DNA of 64,000 nucleotides from contig CADCXA010000008.1 of assembly GCA_902806565.1 (NCBI GenBank), positions 372,001 through 436,000 on the forward strand. Reading direction: 5' to 3'. The stretch is from Hypoxylon rubiginosum (taxonomy: Eukaryota > Ascomycota > Sordariomycetes > Xylariales > Hypoxylaceae). This document shows, in pieces, positions 10,501 to 22,900 of this stretch; the stretch's first letter is position 1, and each line of letters opens with the position of its first letter. Below the pieces are notes generated by a model. The model was not told the DNA's origin, ran no database searches, and saw nothing but the letters and a program-made list of their open reading frames with translations. The position numbers and the translations under genes are program-made.

Positions 10501-11881
10501 CGCTTGTTTGCTCTAGTCTTCTAAGAGGTACGCGGATCACTAGGTCGTGCTTGTTGAGATGCTTCTCATGCCAGCTGTACGCAAAAGTTATCCGCCTGCT
10601 CAGGGTTGATTTGCCGACCCCGGGTAAGCCCCAGATGATGATCCGTTTGGGGATTATTGTTCCGTTTTTAGTCTTTCTTTCGCTGAATAGATCGTTAAGC
10701 GCAATTAGTCGTTGTGACTCCTGTTGTGATGTCGACTTCTCTATGAGATCGATGTCTCTCATTTCCTCCGGTAAGTCATCACCTGATATCCTTTGAATGG
10801 ATGATCGATCTAGCAAAGAGTGGAGTCTTAATATCTTCCGGGTCTCATCAATAGTGACCTGCCTCTCTAACTTGTTGTACTCTGGAGAATCCACGAGCTT
10901 CCGCAGAATCCCAACAACGATCTGCTCACAACGGGAATCGTACTGTGCTTGCGTCATGGGCGGTTCCTTTTCTGCCATCTCCTTACATTTGAGAAAGCAA
11001 CCCCTCATTGATTCAATGAAAGCTCTGTCCTTCTCATGATTCTCGAACATCAACAAGACCTTGAAGAAGCTTTGGTATAGGTCACACGGATCTACATTTT
11101 CGACTCGAAGCTTAGTTGGGACTGATGTGATGCAACGTGGAAAGGAAGTCTGATGATCCCCGCTGAGTAAAATTGGGATGACTGATGGCGTCGCCTGTCG
11201 TTTCATTCTGAAGTCCAGGAAAGCCAATTCCGTCAGAACGTGATGAAATATCGCCCCCATCTTTGGCATTAACACAGTCTGAGCATTGAGAATCTTGTCA
11301 TAGGCGACTTTCGAAAGCTCTTCGTCCTTTTTGACTCCATTAGGACCCCCGTAGGTCCGAGATAGCTCTTGGCAAGTGTCTAGGATTTTCTCGGTGTACG
11401 TTTTCCCATCATCGGATTTCCAATCTTGTTCGTCTTGCATGTATTTCTCAAGTAGTTTCGAGCCGAAGACGACAACTTGGCTGGCATTCCGCTCGTCCCA
11501 TTCGCCTGGTAAGAGGCAAAGTTGGTTCGTCAAGATGTCATTGCTGGCTCCAGGTATCTGGACTCCACGACCCGGCACATTCCCATGGGGGGATCTGTCA
11601 GAATCCACATCGAGTAACAGCCTCTTGAACCACGCGATAAACTTTTTGACGATTGCGGAATCCGCAGGGTAGTCGAGAAAGGCATTGTTGTCGTGCGCGT
11701 ATATGATGAAGAATTTAAGAGACGGTCCCCTTAATCCGGCTCGGGCGATGATATCGAGTATCCTCTCAAATCTGTCCTCAACCCACCCGGCTACTAAGTC
11801 GGCTACTCGAGTTAGTTTTATCGCTAAGTATAGAGCAGGCTTGTTCTCACCTGGACTTAGATTGGCATTCATATCGTTCAT
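7520..11881 (-). CDS. NACHT-type NLR/STAND protein with TIR/SEFIR-like N-terminus
   Basis: A single intronless frame of 1453 codons from ATG 11881. The N-terminus (about 54-150) begins with a hydrophobic strand ending YAHDN (61-65), followed by a helix, then LLLDVDSDRS, and later the strand VVVFG with SKLLEKY (137-147). That order resembles a TIR or SEFIR fold, but the match is only by eye. The NACHT core has Walker A GLPGVGKST (418-426) and Walker B ILFILDGLDE ending near 504, followed by a winged-helix-like region. The C-terminal ~750 residues are helical and leucine-rich and look like HEAT/ARM-type repeats rather than ankyrin, WD40 or TPR. Fungal NLRs are cytosolic and act in non-self recognition and programmed cell death: ligand binding to the repeats would oligomerise NACHT and activate the N-terminal effector. 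Expression and function are not shown. Confidence 0.9.
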   Translation of the reverse strand: MNDMNANLSPGENKPALYLAIKLTRVADLVAGWVEDRFERILDIIARAGLRGPSLKFFIIYAHDNNAFLDYPADSAIVKKFIAWFKRLLLDVDSDRSPHGNVPGRGVQIPGASNDILTNQLCLLPGEWDERNASQVVVFGSKLLEKYMQDEQDWKSDDGKTYTEKILDTCQELSRTYGGPNGVKKDEELSKVAYDKILNAQTVLMPKMGAIFHHVLTELAFLDFRMKRQATPSVIPILLSGDHQTSFPRCITSVPTKLRVENVDPCDLYQSFFKVLLMFENHEKDRAFIESMRGCFLKCKEMAEKEPPMTQAQYDSRCEQIVVGILRKLVDSPEYNKLERQVTIDETRKILRLHSLLDRSSIQRISGDDLPEEMRDIDLIEKSTSQQESQRLIALNDLFSERKTKNGTIIPKRIIIWGLPGVGKSTLSRRITFAYSWHEKHLNKHDLVIRVPLRRLEQTSDLKQLLFNEFFQLEPHGLKFAAALANWILDNQYKILFILDGLDETQGWSDQKHNVLKALIDQPIAIITSRFNVGTLAMNPVDLELEALGLSMKSISAYLGTTKIIAAEDGESVSRVIENNQMIQEMVRIPIYLDILCYSWDEISRQGQYSSLGRANDRAQPPTTTDFFQVITHKLWRKDIPTLDISDHGVRLTGEIVDAVRDPQRLLRRVVQAEIDLLGIIATTLLDHGRFEFKDTDIDAAIKELEANGRLLPLSLERNLSKLSFLRRDSNSAQQQNYRFGHINFQEFFAAQYLVRDRGSLEKHMRLHKYNRHYEIVWRFVAGLLPSEHVGFVDFFDLLDQEPRDLIGIRHVYLTMNCLRECSSRLDKMQQCRIHAALTSWLDLERQMYLYPIIVNDTAFPEEIIRNKVDQELLRGNYISHWVPRRWTLSGEYITWLVSYAEQGKFPNAPMAFGESIHRQSSLSARTGERLLDLLERPDYRMYEFAKSVLLSSYKLHEATVTKMIGILDSPDMSKKVCPSSRIPLQNIYSDILKQQKQLSRPREIYTETVKTLQSTIAKTKDSLDRLQIVSGFLHHLELHKYFIPWLTTLRNTLEDVSVNESYRLDAAYAVQYISPSLQGCQRSVAQLLSADSSLLRYTAVDILRDQKILRGDEVKSALESAFVRYPWETYPWVLAMALNGRLSMTQDNPLDWLISQSSSIPRTEFPELPNIDKTVASRYLLTDPSLDDSSMPHSVANWLLELISNSEDIYRPSGLGLILQKATLEPKTVSKLIEMLGTMPKIDIVQALQGRPEAHDGVIDVLIHTEDWEVANNAAVALMSPGSDQIGRLPDEKTIETLYSLLTRLGSRHRSHRLVVELLLFQPMLSPKILKDLVEFAGKLGCYSLRSYGYGPMRSHYRTIEEFCLYVESFDNPNTITQFLQIIFLPQTHAEAKPAWIDGDSLWWYSADGSKRKCKLQNEERFRMVFRQGQKDAGVPEWAQISLKVGGVLKTA

Positions 11882-12470
11882 TTGTTTGCTTGATTACACA
11901 TGTGTAGGAGTGCTTTTCGAAACTGCCAGAAAGGAGGGGAGATAGTCAGCTGGATATGGTAGAAAAGCGCACCCGCAAGGCTTCGGCGCTGGGGGCGTCA
12001 CAGTGATTGACGCCACCGGATACCGTCCATAATGATGTGGTGGCAAAGCCATCACTCAACTATTTAGTATCTATTTCCGACCTACCTCGAGGCTCTCGCG
12101 GATCTCCTTAAGAACTGTCCTTGGATGGGTGGCATCCTCCTTCATGCATATAAGCGACTAGTACTAATATTGCCAGATATGCTATCGACGGTGCGTCCGA
12201 AGGCAATACGCAGCCGCCCATTGAGCGCCCGTCCGACGTGCTCGTGCCCCAGCCCTCCCTTGACGACGCCCCCGTGCATCCGATCCCGCATAGTGGGCAG
12301 CCAAGCGCGAGGACCATATATTAGCCATCCTTCAGGGCTTCAAGCCTATTGATTATTCCACTAGAACGCAGAATTGCTGCACAATTTTGAGGTCTTGATG
12401 CAGCACGTCGACACCCTGGAAGGCCCTGACTGGCGCTTTCCCCGCGAATAGAGCGAACACCTGATCTTCT

Positions 12471-12493
12471 GGGGGGGGGGGGGGGGGGGGGGG
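12471..12493. repeat. G23 homopolymer
   Basis: Twenty-three consecutive G on the plus strand, intergenic, about 0.6 kb upstream of the NLR start codon. Tract length in an assembly is unreliable. Confidence 0.9.
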
Positions 12494-15408
12494 TCTGGGG
12501 AGAGAGCGCTGAGCAGGAGCGGAAGAGGTGCAAGGCTGGACAGGATAATTATCAAGAACACCATTGGACTTGACTAAGAGTATGGTGTGGCACGTAGTTA
12601 AGGGAGCGGTACCGGGAACGAGCCAATGTGCTATATAATATACAGCCGGTCAAAGGGTGCCAATAATCAAGATTGGAACCGGGGTCTTTGATGATGTTAT
12701 AGCTGTCCTAGACTGGAACCAAAAGCACTTTGAACCGGCCTAGAAAGACTTTGCAGTTACTGCGGAAGAAATATCTGAACCCTGAGCAATATTACAAACC
12801 CAAACAACGGTGGTACATGGTGGTACCCATCGAAAGCTACCATTACTCTCCAAAGGGTGATAAGCAAGGAGGGACACTTGAGAATAACTGCATAGATTCT
12901 CGGACCGATCTAAATACAGGTGCTTGACGCATTTTCATAAGTGCTTGCACCAATGCATGCGACGTGTGCTACTCTGATCTGGGCTTTCTAAGGCCGAGCC
13001 TTTGCATCTTCATCCTAAATTCCCAGGTCATTATCAATATAGACTGCATCCAAAGCTTCAAAGGCAAGTAAAATGCAAGAACTCGGTCAAATTCTTGTGA
13101 ATGGATGAGGGATAAAGTCTAACTACCTCGTATCGATATCTATATCTGCAAAAGGCAGGTCATAGATGGTGGGTGACCTTTCTCTCGTTGCTGGCCTGGC
13201 CATGGACTCCTCCCATGTCTTTAGGTGAGGTAAGGCTTAAACTTAAGATCTTAGATGTTTATTCTAGATGTATAGGCTTGAATCCATGTCATTCCTTTGT
13301 GGATGGTGCAAGCCCCTTATGATGACGGGTTTTTGAGAACTTCCATGCTTGACTCTCTACATACCTCAAAGAATGCCGTCAGACATGTCGACCTAAAAGC
13401 AAATTATATAATAGTAGAGCTACTATAAGAGTCATCCTAGATAATTCCGAAAACGGCTTTAGAAAAGGTTAGGGCATCGTTGAGATGATATTGATAGTAT
13501 GTTATTGTAAAAACTAAGCTCTAGGGCTCAACTTTGTAAATAAGCTGTTAAGGGGTGAAAATCTCGCTAAGAGCCGTGGATAGGGGCAACTGTAGTAGGT
13601 ACCCAGCAAACAGTAGCGGATTCTTTTCACCTGTGTGACCTAAACAGCAATACTTAAACTGCCTACCTAATAGAAAAAATCCTTGTAATTACCGCTATTA
13701 TCACAGAAAACTGATAATCTTAGGTCTATCTAGCTGTCCTATGAGATGGCGAGCGGTCTCTTGGTCGTCCTGTCGAATGTCACGCAACCATTTCGGTATT
13801 CTTTAATATGAGTTATGGTACCAAGTCTTGTTGGAACGATGCGTGCCGCCTCACTATCTCTTATGGTATTGATTATGTCGCCTCATGGCCTTGGATGTTT
13901 CGGTCCGGCCCGACTTGGCATGATGTTTGGAAGAGAAACCAACATGTATATTCAATACAACGGGGCTACGGTATCACCACTCTCTGGCCTATTCGAGTCA
14001 TCCGTAGCTAGGTAATTACCTACTCTTGTTTTCAATGTAACATCCGAGAAGTGAGCTGACGACTAGCGCACTTCAGCTAAGCCATCAACAATGATTGCGT
14101 CGTAGATCTTATCTGCAGCTTGAAGCTGGGGCAGCCAAACACGGAGCAGATAAGAAGTCATATGGTATCCCAATCATTCCAATATCATACGAAGGCTCAT
14201 TTGGTCGCGAAGTCAGATGACCGTCTTTGGTGTTCATGTGGTTCATGTGAGGAGCAAAGGGGCCGACTAAGAGGCCTATCACGGGGAAAGGGGACTTAAA
14301 GACACGGTATCTAACTTGCTATGCCGGTGAGAGGATGGAGGAACGACTAAATATTCGTCAGCTCGGTATATATTGCGAAGCCACAGCAAGCTCTATCAAG
14401 ATTCTGCTATCAAAAGAAGTATTATCAAGCAGATCTCGGACTAGTCGGGACTAAGGGGAGCCAGTAATAGGACTACTGTAGCGCTGGAGGCGTCTGCCTA
14501 TAAGGATGATAATCCACTTAAGAGCTCGAAGCTGGCCCCCATCACTCTATTTGATGGACCGATAGGTCTGTCGTTGGCTAAGCCAGACTGACCCAAAGGG
14601 GTAACCCGCGCTAACAGAAGCGCCTGTTGGTGCAGCTCGCGCTTATTGGGGATCTAGAAAATTGTTGGAATCTGCCAGTTAGAGTTGTAGAGATAAGAGC
14701 CGTCTAGGAAGGAGTACGTAGGCTCTAACAAACGAGGTATCCGTCTTTAGTCTGTAGTAGTTGACTAGCTGAGGAACTGGCCGATCTACAATGTCTAAGA
14801 CATGCATGCGTACCCGCATGCTTCGAATTACGTATCGGTCTTCGACGGGTAGAACATCGCGTGCCATAAAGTATGGCGGCGATGGAAGGAAGTCTCTCTC
14901 GTGGCGCCTTCTCTCTTACCTCTGATATCACGATGTTAGACGTCGAGGTACTTGTGAAATGACCTGGGCATAGGAGCGCGCCAATCCCGCATTTTCGTTG
15001 TTGAGCTGACGACGCCACCAACTTGCAGCGTGACTCCCGAATGAAAATACGAGAGCCCAGCAAGGTGATTTATCCAAATTTCGCGGACGCAAGTGACGAG
15101 TTGCTGAGAAATCGTTGGATGTCGTTGAGAAGGAACATACCTAGGTATTCGAGGCCGCGGTAGCAAAATCTGACCGAAGAGAGATACTTACACACCATCT
15201 TCCTGTCACGTTATTTGAGGGATACCAAAGTGCAAAGTCTTGGTTCTGTTTGTCTCACGCATTCCGTCCAATCGTTCTGTAGATGACCCTTGCTCACCTG
15301 AATGAAACCCTGCTTGCGGCAAGACAAGCGCCCACGATTGGCTTTAAACCCCTGCCCGCTAAATGCCAAGGAGGATCATTCCGTAGCTTCGAAGATCCTG
15401 TCGCTGGT

Positions 15409-15426
15409 TTTTTTTTTTTTTTTTTT
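15409..15426. repeat. T18 homopolymer
   Basis: Eighteen consecutive T in non-coding sequence. No poly(A)-tailed retrocopy is visible beside it. Confidence 0.9.
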
Positions 15427-17825
15427 GTATGTCGCGGCTCAGCAGTGCGGCAAACCATGGTTTCTACAACGCGTCGTAAATTTTGTCTTCCGGACTCCCT
15501 CTTTTCGTTGTCGACGATCTTAGAAGATTTGAGAGTTGCTTCTGGACGATGAGCATGCCACGTTGACATGACACTAACCGCATAGCCATGCTAAAGCTCG
15601 GTTAGGCCTTGAATCGAGCATACCGCTTCGTATACGATTGTGGCGGAGCTACCTGGCTGCATATTCGGCACTCGCCACAGTTGCCCGTGGACCCAAACGG
15701 CCGGGATCGTAACAGGGCTTCCGGCTCTTTGGAAACTGAGGGCTTCATTGCCGGTCTAAGACATGCTGGGACATGTTGACGCAAGGCCGCTTGCCCATGC
15801 CAACGCATTGGATTCGCCTCAGATCTTTAGCTTAGCTAGCAGGCTAGGGAGATGATGTCGAAAAGAACATCGAAAAGCGCAGGTGTCCCTATTCTTGGAG
15901 CTTGCCCGCCTTATCGATTAGACTGGTCGACGGGCTTTGTTCTAGCACCTAGAGCTAGGTCTGCCAGGCAGCCAGGTGACCAACTTGGGTAGGGCGGGCA
16001 GGGCGGTCGCCTGAGCCAATACCAACATTAGGGTGTTCTATTCTAGGATCGTCGGGATCCTCTTGAAGAATTGATTGCTCTATCGGAGCGGCCTACCTGC
16101 CTGCTAATAACCTACCTCCTAAGCTGTCCTAAGCTGCTAGGTAGTGTTGAAGGAGTAGCGGGCTGCTGAGATCCGAACCAAAGAGGGGTTAGAGGAGTGG
16201 TTTTTCCAACTTTCAGTTTGCTCTCGTTATCCTAGTCCTAGTAAGGGACTGTTAGGTACTGTTACGTTTTGATAACACGAAGATAGGGGAAGGGAAGGGA
16301 AGGATTGCTAATGAAGGTATCGTATGAGGAAGCCATTTGCGAGGAAGCAAAACATACAAAACCCCTTCCCTTATCCGAAGTCACCTAGACGAACCTGTTT
16401 TGCCTGCTTGCGAGAAAGCTTCACCGAGCCTGTGAGCGCAGCTTCGATTGGAATCAAGGGAGGATTGATGCCGAGTAGCTGCAGCGGAATCCACACGGAT
16501 AGGGAGAGACATGCAGGAGACCCTCATCTCATCAAGGATGATTTTAGTGAAAGGAGCCAGAGTGGTTCTTATTGGATAAAAAGTAAGGTTTAAGAACCAA
16601 TCAGAAAATTCGAAAATTGATTTTATTCTCGAGTCCTCGATCGCTAAGATCCTTGTTACTCTCCTAGTATAACTAACATATGTATAAAGGGGGTAATCTG
16701 GAAGGTTTACCTAATAGCAGATAGATACCACATCTCCGAGTTCATACAGGCAGTTGGATGAATTCGATATCGCTGGTTGGATATTGTACGTGATAATGCA
16801 AGTGATTTGTTACATGTGCGTTGAGTTACAGATTCTGTAAGATGTATTAAAATGAGACGTGTTAGTTACCTAACGCATCAGGGTGGGAATTCGATTCGCA
16901 TTGCCCGAGAAGAGGATGACTTCATAGGTCATATCATCCCAGCAAGATACCTAGCAGATCTCCGCTCAAGGGCGAAGCCACGATATTTGATAGCTTGACG
17001 ATTCAACTATCTGAAATGGGAATGAGAGCCAACTACAGTTTAACTCACTGACGTTAGAGCTTCCTACTTACATAGTACATTGGAAGCGCCCGTTGAGTGG
17101 AGGCGCAAGGATAGAAAAGTCTAGGTCCGGTTGAACCAAGATCATCGAAGTTGACGCACGATTTTAGGACAATTTTAGGTGTTTCTCGGAGAAGACAGAA
17201 GTGAGACATGCAGAGGGACATCACAGCTGTGATGGAACCGTGGCAGTTCTGCAAGAAATGCGAAGCTAACCGTCTGAAACACAGCGACCTCGGCAGTCTT
17301 CCAACGTACAATAAATATCAAGTGACAAGAGTAAGACATGTGTACGATGAGAACGGCGATAGTTGAACGAGTCGTCTATAGTACCTGGACTATAGTACCT
17401 AAGATGTAGGTAAGTGTACAGATTGTTGCCGAGATAAAGTGCTGAGTGTGGTTTTTGTGTTGGAGTTGAGGGGAATCTCAACTGGTGCGTAAGCGCGGGA
17501 AGAAAAAGAAAAGCGGGCACCTAGCAAAAGGTACCGAATTTTCTCTTCCCCGTAACCCGTAATCCGTAAGATGGTGAATGGAATCAGGGGCGAGCTTTTC
17601 TGTTAGGTACCTACCTTCTGAAGCTTTGAAAGTCAAGGATTTTCCTTGCTGTTGGCAGTTGCTAACAACCCCAGACGGCCCGCGCCTTAACTTTCCGCTA
17701 TTATAGTACTATAGTAGAAAAAGAAACTAACAACGGCCTAGACTTACGGGGCCGTCACCGCCACTGCCAGTTGTCATTCAGCGGTCTTTGGTCTTTTAAA
17801 CGACCTTTCGTCATCAGTTAGAAGG

Positions 17826-17864
17826 GCCTGTAGGGGCCTGTAGGGGCCTGTCAGGCCTGTCAGG
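17826..17864. repeat. short tandem repeat, unit ~10 bp
   Basis: About three units of TAGGGGCCTG-type sequence, followed by two TCAGGCCTG-type units. GC-rich and intergenic. Confidence 0.8.
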
Positions 17865-18363
17865 TGGTTTTTGGCTGCCTCTCGCCGCATGTACCCGATG
17901 CGGCCAGCGACACCAGCCACTGCGACATGCATCGGCCTGCACGTCGAATTTTTTCTTTCTTTTCAATGCCATCATTTATCCCTTGTACCATTATTCGACC
18001 ACCGTCTACTACAGGAAGCTCCATGCTCGTTTATGTCATTTTCTCGCTCTCGCGCGTACCCCGTATCCCTTAAGGCCTGTCAAGTACCATCCTGATCTCC
18101 GGGATGCCGTTCAATGTGATATAGGAATATAGGGAATGCAGGCCGGTCTCGCACTCGCCCAGCTACCGGATACCAGTAGCGTCGTATGACCCCATCTACA
18201 TCTTGAAGCTAAGGTGAGTGGGCTCTGGGAGCACTGGATTCGACCTGGCCCAACCAGGTAAAGCTCTCCAAATGTCAAGGGTGCTCTTGGGCGAATGATA
18301 TCGTCAAGAGCCTACAGCGACATTCTCATAGGACATCGGAATATGCACAAATCCAAGACCAGT

Positions 18364-18700
18364 TTACAAGCATGACCGGCGCGGTTCTTCTTGCTTGCAA
18401 ACGCGCATATTGTTCGCAGCCGGGTGGTGGATAGTATATGCGAGCAAGACATAGAGAGGCCCTGAGCGCGTCAATTGCTCTTGTACCTGGGTTGCGATTT
18501 GGCGAGTTGTCTCCATGCGGTCGACTGAGATGTCGGTCGGCACAAGGACATCAACATAGTCGAATCTGTTCCCCCGTACAATGCCAAATTGCTGAACCTC
18601 GTGCCAGGAGGCAATGAGCGGCAGTGACTCAACGCTCCAGTCTTCCGCCAATGTCAGTATAACATGTTGCGCGTAAGACCCTTGCTGGCTATCGGCTTAG
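18364..18700 (-). pseudogene. possible degraded coding fragment
   Basis: The minus strand gives about 110 consecutive sense codons with protein-like composition, including VQQFGIVRGNRFDYVDVLV and LYVLLAYTIHHP. There is no ATG at the upstream end, and in the same frame an in-frame TAA sits just upstream. I recognise no family. It could be the tail of a decayed gene or a chance ORF. Confidence 0.2.
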
Positions 18701-19964
18701 GCCTTCGAGGCCTCTGCTCTGCAGAAGTTGGAACTTCGACGTTCTAACCCACAAATGGCCGCTACCAACCAGACCGCACAATCGGCGTCTCCATCCTGAA
18801 CTCCCCAAATGGTTACATCTTGGCCGCCGACAGGGGTTTTGCGCCACACTGTTCCAAAAACACTATTCGTCTATGTACCTTGGCCTGTACCTTGACCCTT
18901 GCCTAGACCCCTAGGTACATCATCGTATTGCGAGCAGGCAATGTGGAAAAGGCGACGAGAGCTAACAATTACATGTATCTTCTTATATACAGTCATATGC
19001 CTCTTTCGCCTCCTCGATACCTCTCCTAATACAGTCTCTTTTTACTATTGTTATTTTGGGAACTCTGTAGAAATTTCTCTTTTCATATCATCTGTCTGAT
19101 TTCGCAAGACGAAGTGATTCTTTATTCAAATTATTCTATTCAGCTGTACTGCACGCTTACCCTTCAGAACACTTGCGAAGCGCCAGATCCTCTAGTATAT
19201 CTGACGGCGGCATCCACAACGGAATCACATCGCGCTACCCGTTGAAGAGAGGACGGATCCGCCAACGCTCCTTAAACACCCACGAATCCCCCACAGCTTC
19301 TGTACTACCACACCGTTCCCTAGCTGGAGTGTATCCAAGTTAGTCGAGCCGACATCCTCGCGGAAAGGTTGTCACCCCATCCGTCACCAAGATCTCGACC
19401 AGATTCTTTCCGAACCCCGGATATCCTTGGCCTTCGTTAATAGTACCATCTACTAGCTTTTCTTGCCTCTGAGAGACTCGTTTCGTCGGTTCTGTTACCT
19501 AATTCTAACTATCGTAATATTTCTTTTTTCATACCCCCGGTCTTGGAGTAGCAAGCCGCACTTCGGATCCCGCTCTCGCCGCTCTCAGATATTCGCCTAG
19601 TTGTGTGGCTTAATTATCTCTAGATAATAGGAGGTTCATAATATTGACCGGCTGTCGTGGAACATTGTCGACTCGACTTATTCATCAACTACAGCCTGGA
19701 TCGCTGACCCCGTTGCGTCCGTCTTGCCGCCTCACTAGGATGGTGTGGCAAGTCAGCATCTAATTGACGAGTTGGATTATCGCAAAGCCAATCGCGAAAA
19801 TTACCTGCTAGGTAGTTCCCGCTGACATGCTTGCCATTGGGTCTTACTGCTGACCACCTATACAAGATAAGCCTCGGCTTTGCACACAACCTGGCAATTA
19901 ATATGGACTTTTGATGTTGGCACAGTTGAACTTCGAGCTTCATCCGAAGATAATTAAGGTAGAC

Positions 19965-22900
19965 ATGGCGTCCATCCGCCTACGCTCAGACTCCCGGACT
20001 AGGCCGGGTGATGAATCACGGTCGAGGCGAATGGGAGGAGTAATGGAAACATCAAAACAAAATTTCCCGCCGACGTTAGGTCAAATTGCCCGCAAAGAGG
20101 CTGATAACAACCGCCTTGGGCCTCCTACGATTCCGCAACCCAGGGTCCAACAGAGTCGAATACCTCAGAATGCTTCCTCCAGGAAGCCTCCTACCCCAAA
20201 GGTCGCAAAACCCCCCTTAACTCACGAGACTCAGGCTTGGTCTACGAATTCAGTATCCGGTACGCCCACACCTTCGGCATCAGCTACCCGTGGCCGAAGT
20301 GATTCAATCAAGTTACCCCGAGCTGTATTGCGTCGGAAGCCATCAAACCTGTCTCGGGAGCGACCAGGTATGCAGGACCAGACTCGCTCAGACTCGAGGA
20401 GAACCGATTCGTCGTCCTCAATTCCAAGGTCACGGGCATCTCTGGATAGCAGCGCCCCCTATTCGGATCGGAGCATTACCGCTAGCCCAGTTGAGATTCG
20501 AACAGCGCACAAGCTTGAATTGCCTCGAACGACTACACTACCTTCTAGAATCTATCCGGAGTTAGACCGGTATCGGGATATCGAGCTCCCATCTTATAGA
20601 GGAAGTCCCAGTATAGACGTTCCGTTCAAGCTGGCGACCGACAACCTTCCACCGCCAACACCACTCTTTTCTGGGGGAAGCAGCCACAGCCAATTGAGTA
20701 CATTCAGTGCTAGCCCTTCTACTAGGTTTTCCGAATCGCCTGGACCTGGTCCTTATAGCCGGGATACAACTCCGACCTCGATTTCATCTCAGTCTCCAGG
20801 CCTCTTTCTGCCGCATCGATTTCCCGTTGCTAAGATAAGACAAGCGAGCCCAGCCGATACAAGACCGCCTGTAACCAAGCGAAGAGCCGGGAGTATACCA
20901 AATGAAGTGGAGGCTTTTGGTACCGACCCTCACGGCCTTGCGGCAGTACGGGAAGCGTTGACGTCGTCGTCGTCAAACTCAACAGTGCGACCCGAAGACA
21001 AAAAGGAGAAGAGAACGCGCCGAGGACCAGCTTTAGCACCGCCGAACCCGCCTCCAAGGAAATCGTCCCAAAAGTTGAAGAAACTCGAAAACGGGTCACA
21101 ACCAGGTGCTCCCCGAGTAGCCACCAAGCCTGCTGTGAAATCTCCATCTCCAGTTAGAGCACTGCGGTCACCGCCTTACGACAAAACCCAAAGATCCGTA
21201 GCGTCTCCCCAAGCTCGCCCGACACCGCCATCCCGGCCCAGTCGAGATGGAACGCCCGACCTTTATTCCCACTTCGGGGGGCCAATCCCGGTTATCCACA
21301 GTAACCTATCCTCAACAAGCCTCACGGACAGACGGCAGAGCGGCCAGCTAGCACCTAGTTCGTTACCAAGGTCCACAACCCCATCCAGTCAGGATCACTC
21401 TCTATCATCGAGAGCCCCTGTGACTCGAGAGCCTACACCCGCACCGAAGTCAGGCATCCCGAAAACGACCCAACCAACCCAACCAACAGATAGAAGTAAA
21501 GTTTCCAGAACACCTAGCCCGGCCATCTCATTTAAGACTAGGTTTCCTATTTTCGGACGGCGAACGAAGACGGCCCCGGAAGTACCCCAGGTAGAAAAGA
21601 AAGAGAAATCGACTCGAAAGGGGCCAGCAGCTGGAACAGGTCATGAAGGATATGGCAGGGTCGGGTCTGTTAGAAGACGTAGCAATAGCGCAGCAAACCC
21701 ATCGCATGGGCTTCAAGGCCCAGTTTCATCTTCGGACAGCCTCGCCAGTCTTCAGTCAACCGACCCTTTCCTGTTGGAACGGATGAACCCCGTGATCATT
21801 GCTGGTGGGGAGGTTGTGGAAAACCGGAACACGAGCTTCGAGTTGGCACGGACTGAGAGTAACCAAAGCATCCCTTCAAGTCGTCCAGGTTTCGGCTCAC
21901 GCAACTATTCATCCGTGTCAGAGTCTTCAAGAGATGAAATGCGACAAACCTTATGGCCATCGGCATTTCCTCGCGCATCGACTCAGTCTCGTCGTCCTTC
22001 GGATAGTAGCGATTCGGAGGCGATTTCGATGAAGTCTACCATTGCGTTTCGAAGGTCAATCCAACGCCTCCGATCCCCCGATCGCGCTCCTCTTAATTTA
22101 CCGAAACCTATTGTAACGAGAGGGGTGACGTCTCCGTCGGTAGCGAACATTGAGACGACTATCTTGACTGATGACTCCTGTACGGACTCTCGACCAGAGC
22201 CCTCTCGCGTACAGGGAGAACCGAAGGCTGCACCGAAGAAGCTGACAAAACGAGCCAAATCTCCTCGTAAATGGAACCTATTCAGCAGGTCCCAAAGCCA
22301 ACCTGCCAAGGAGCGTAAGAAGAAAGTTGAGGCGAGCGTGTCCGCGGCGGTGAAACCTTCGAGCAAGCCGGTTCCATTCTACGCGATAATGGATTCTTCT
22401 GAGCAAGATGATGCTGAGGATTTAGACGTCTGTGAAGTCTTGAGGGAAGCGGAAGTGCTTGTTCCGTACATGCCTACGAACGAACACAGTCAAGAGTCGC
22501 CTGAGAGTAGCAAGTCTCCTGAGATGACTCAAATTCGTCGTCTACAGCCCCAGGAACCTCTTCTAAAGTCGGCACGAGATACAGCTTATCCTGTTAAGCC
22601 GCAGAAAGCTCCGATGCCGAAACGGCAAGTGACAGCCGCCAATCCTGCACCGTCAGCTACCCCTAAAGCACGGCCAAGCAGGCTTCCTCAAGTTGGTAGG
22701 ATACCTAAGGTCGTCACTAGTCGTCCAGAACAGACATCTCCTAAGAGCTTCTCTCGGCCTTTTCATCGAGTCAGTTTACAGCTTCCGCCTCCTGATCTAA
22801 GTCGAGTTGATCGAAACTCGGTTGCGAAAGGCCCAAGTCCACCCCGACTTCCATCACCAGACCGTCCTCAAGCAGAACCCTCAGTAATTACGACTGGTTA

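Larger units (their letters stand above)
11882..19964. other. 8-kb gene desert
   Basis: No gene model is supported. The region holds the NLR promoter side, a G23 tract (12471..12493), a T18 tract (15409..15426), a short tandem repeat near 17826..17864, and AT-rich sequence with many stops. ORFs of 60-95 codons occur on both strands, but none has a recognisable domain or shows splice-joined continuity. One minus-strand frame (18364..18700) looks protein-like and is listed separately. The 5' UTR and promoter of the 20-kb gene occupy the right end. Confidence 0.6.

Noticed and set aside
13808..14015. Short overlapping ORFs in the gene desert
   Set aside because: Two frames overlap with no recognisable motif or splice-joined continuation.
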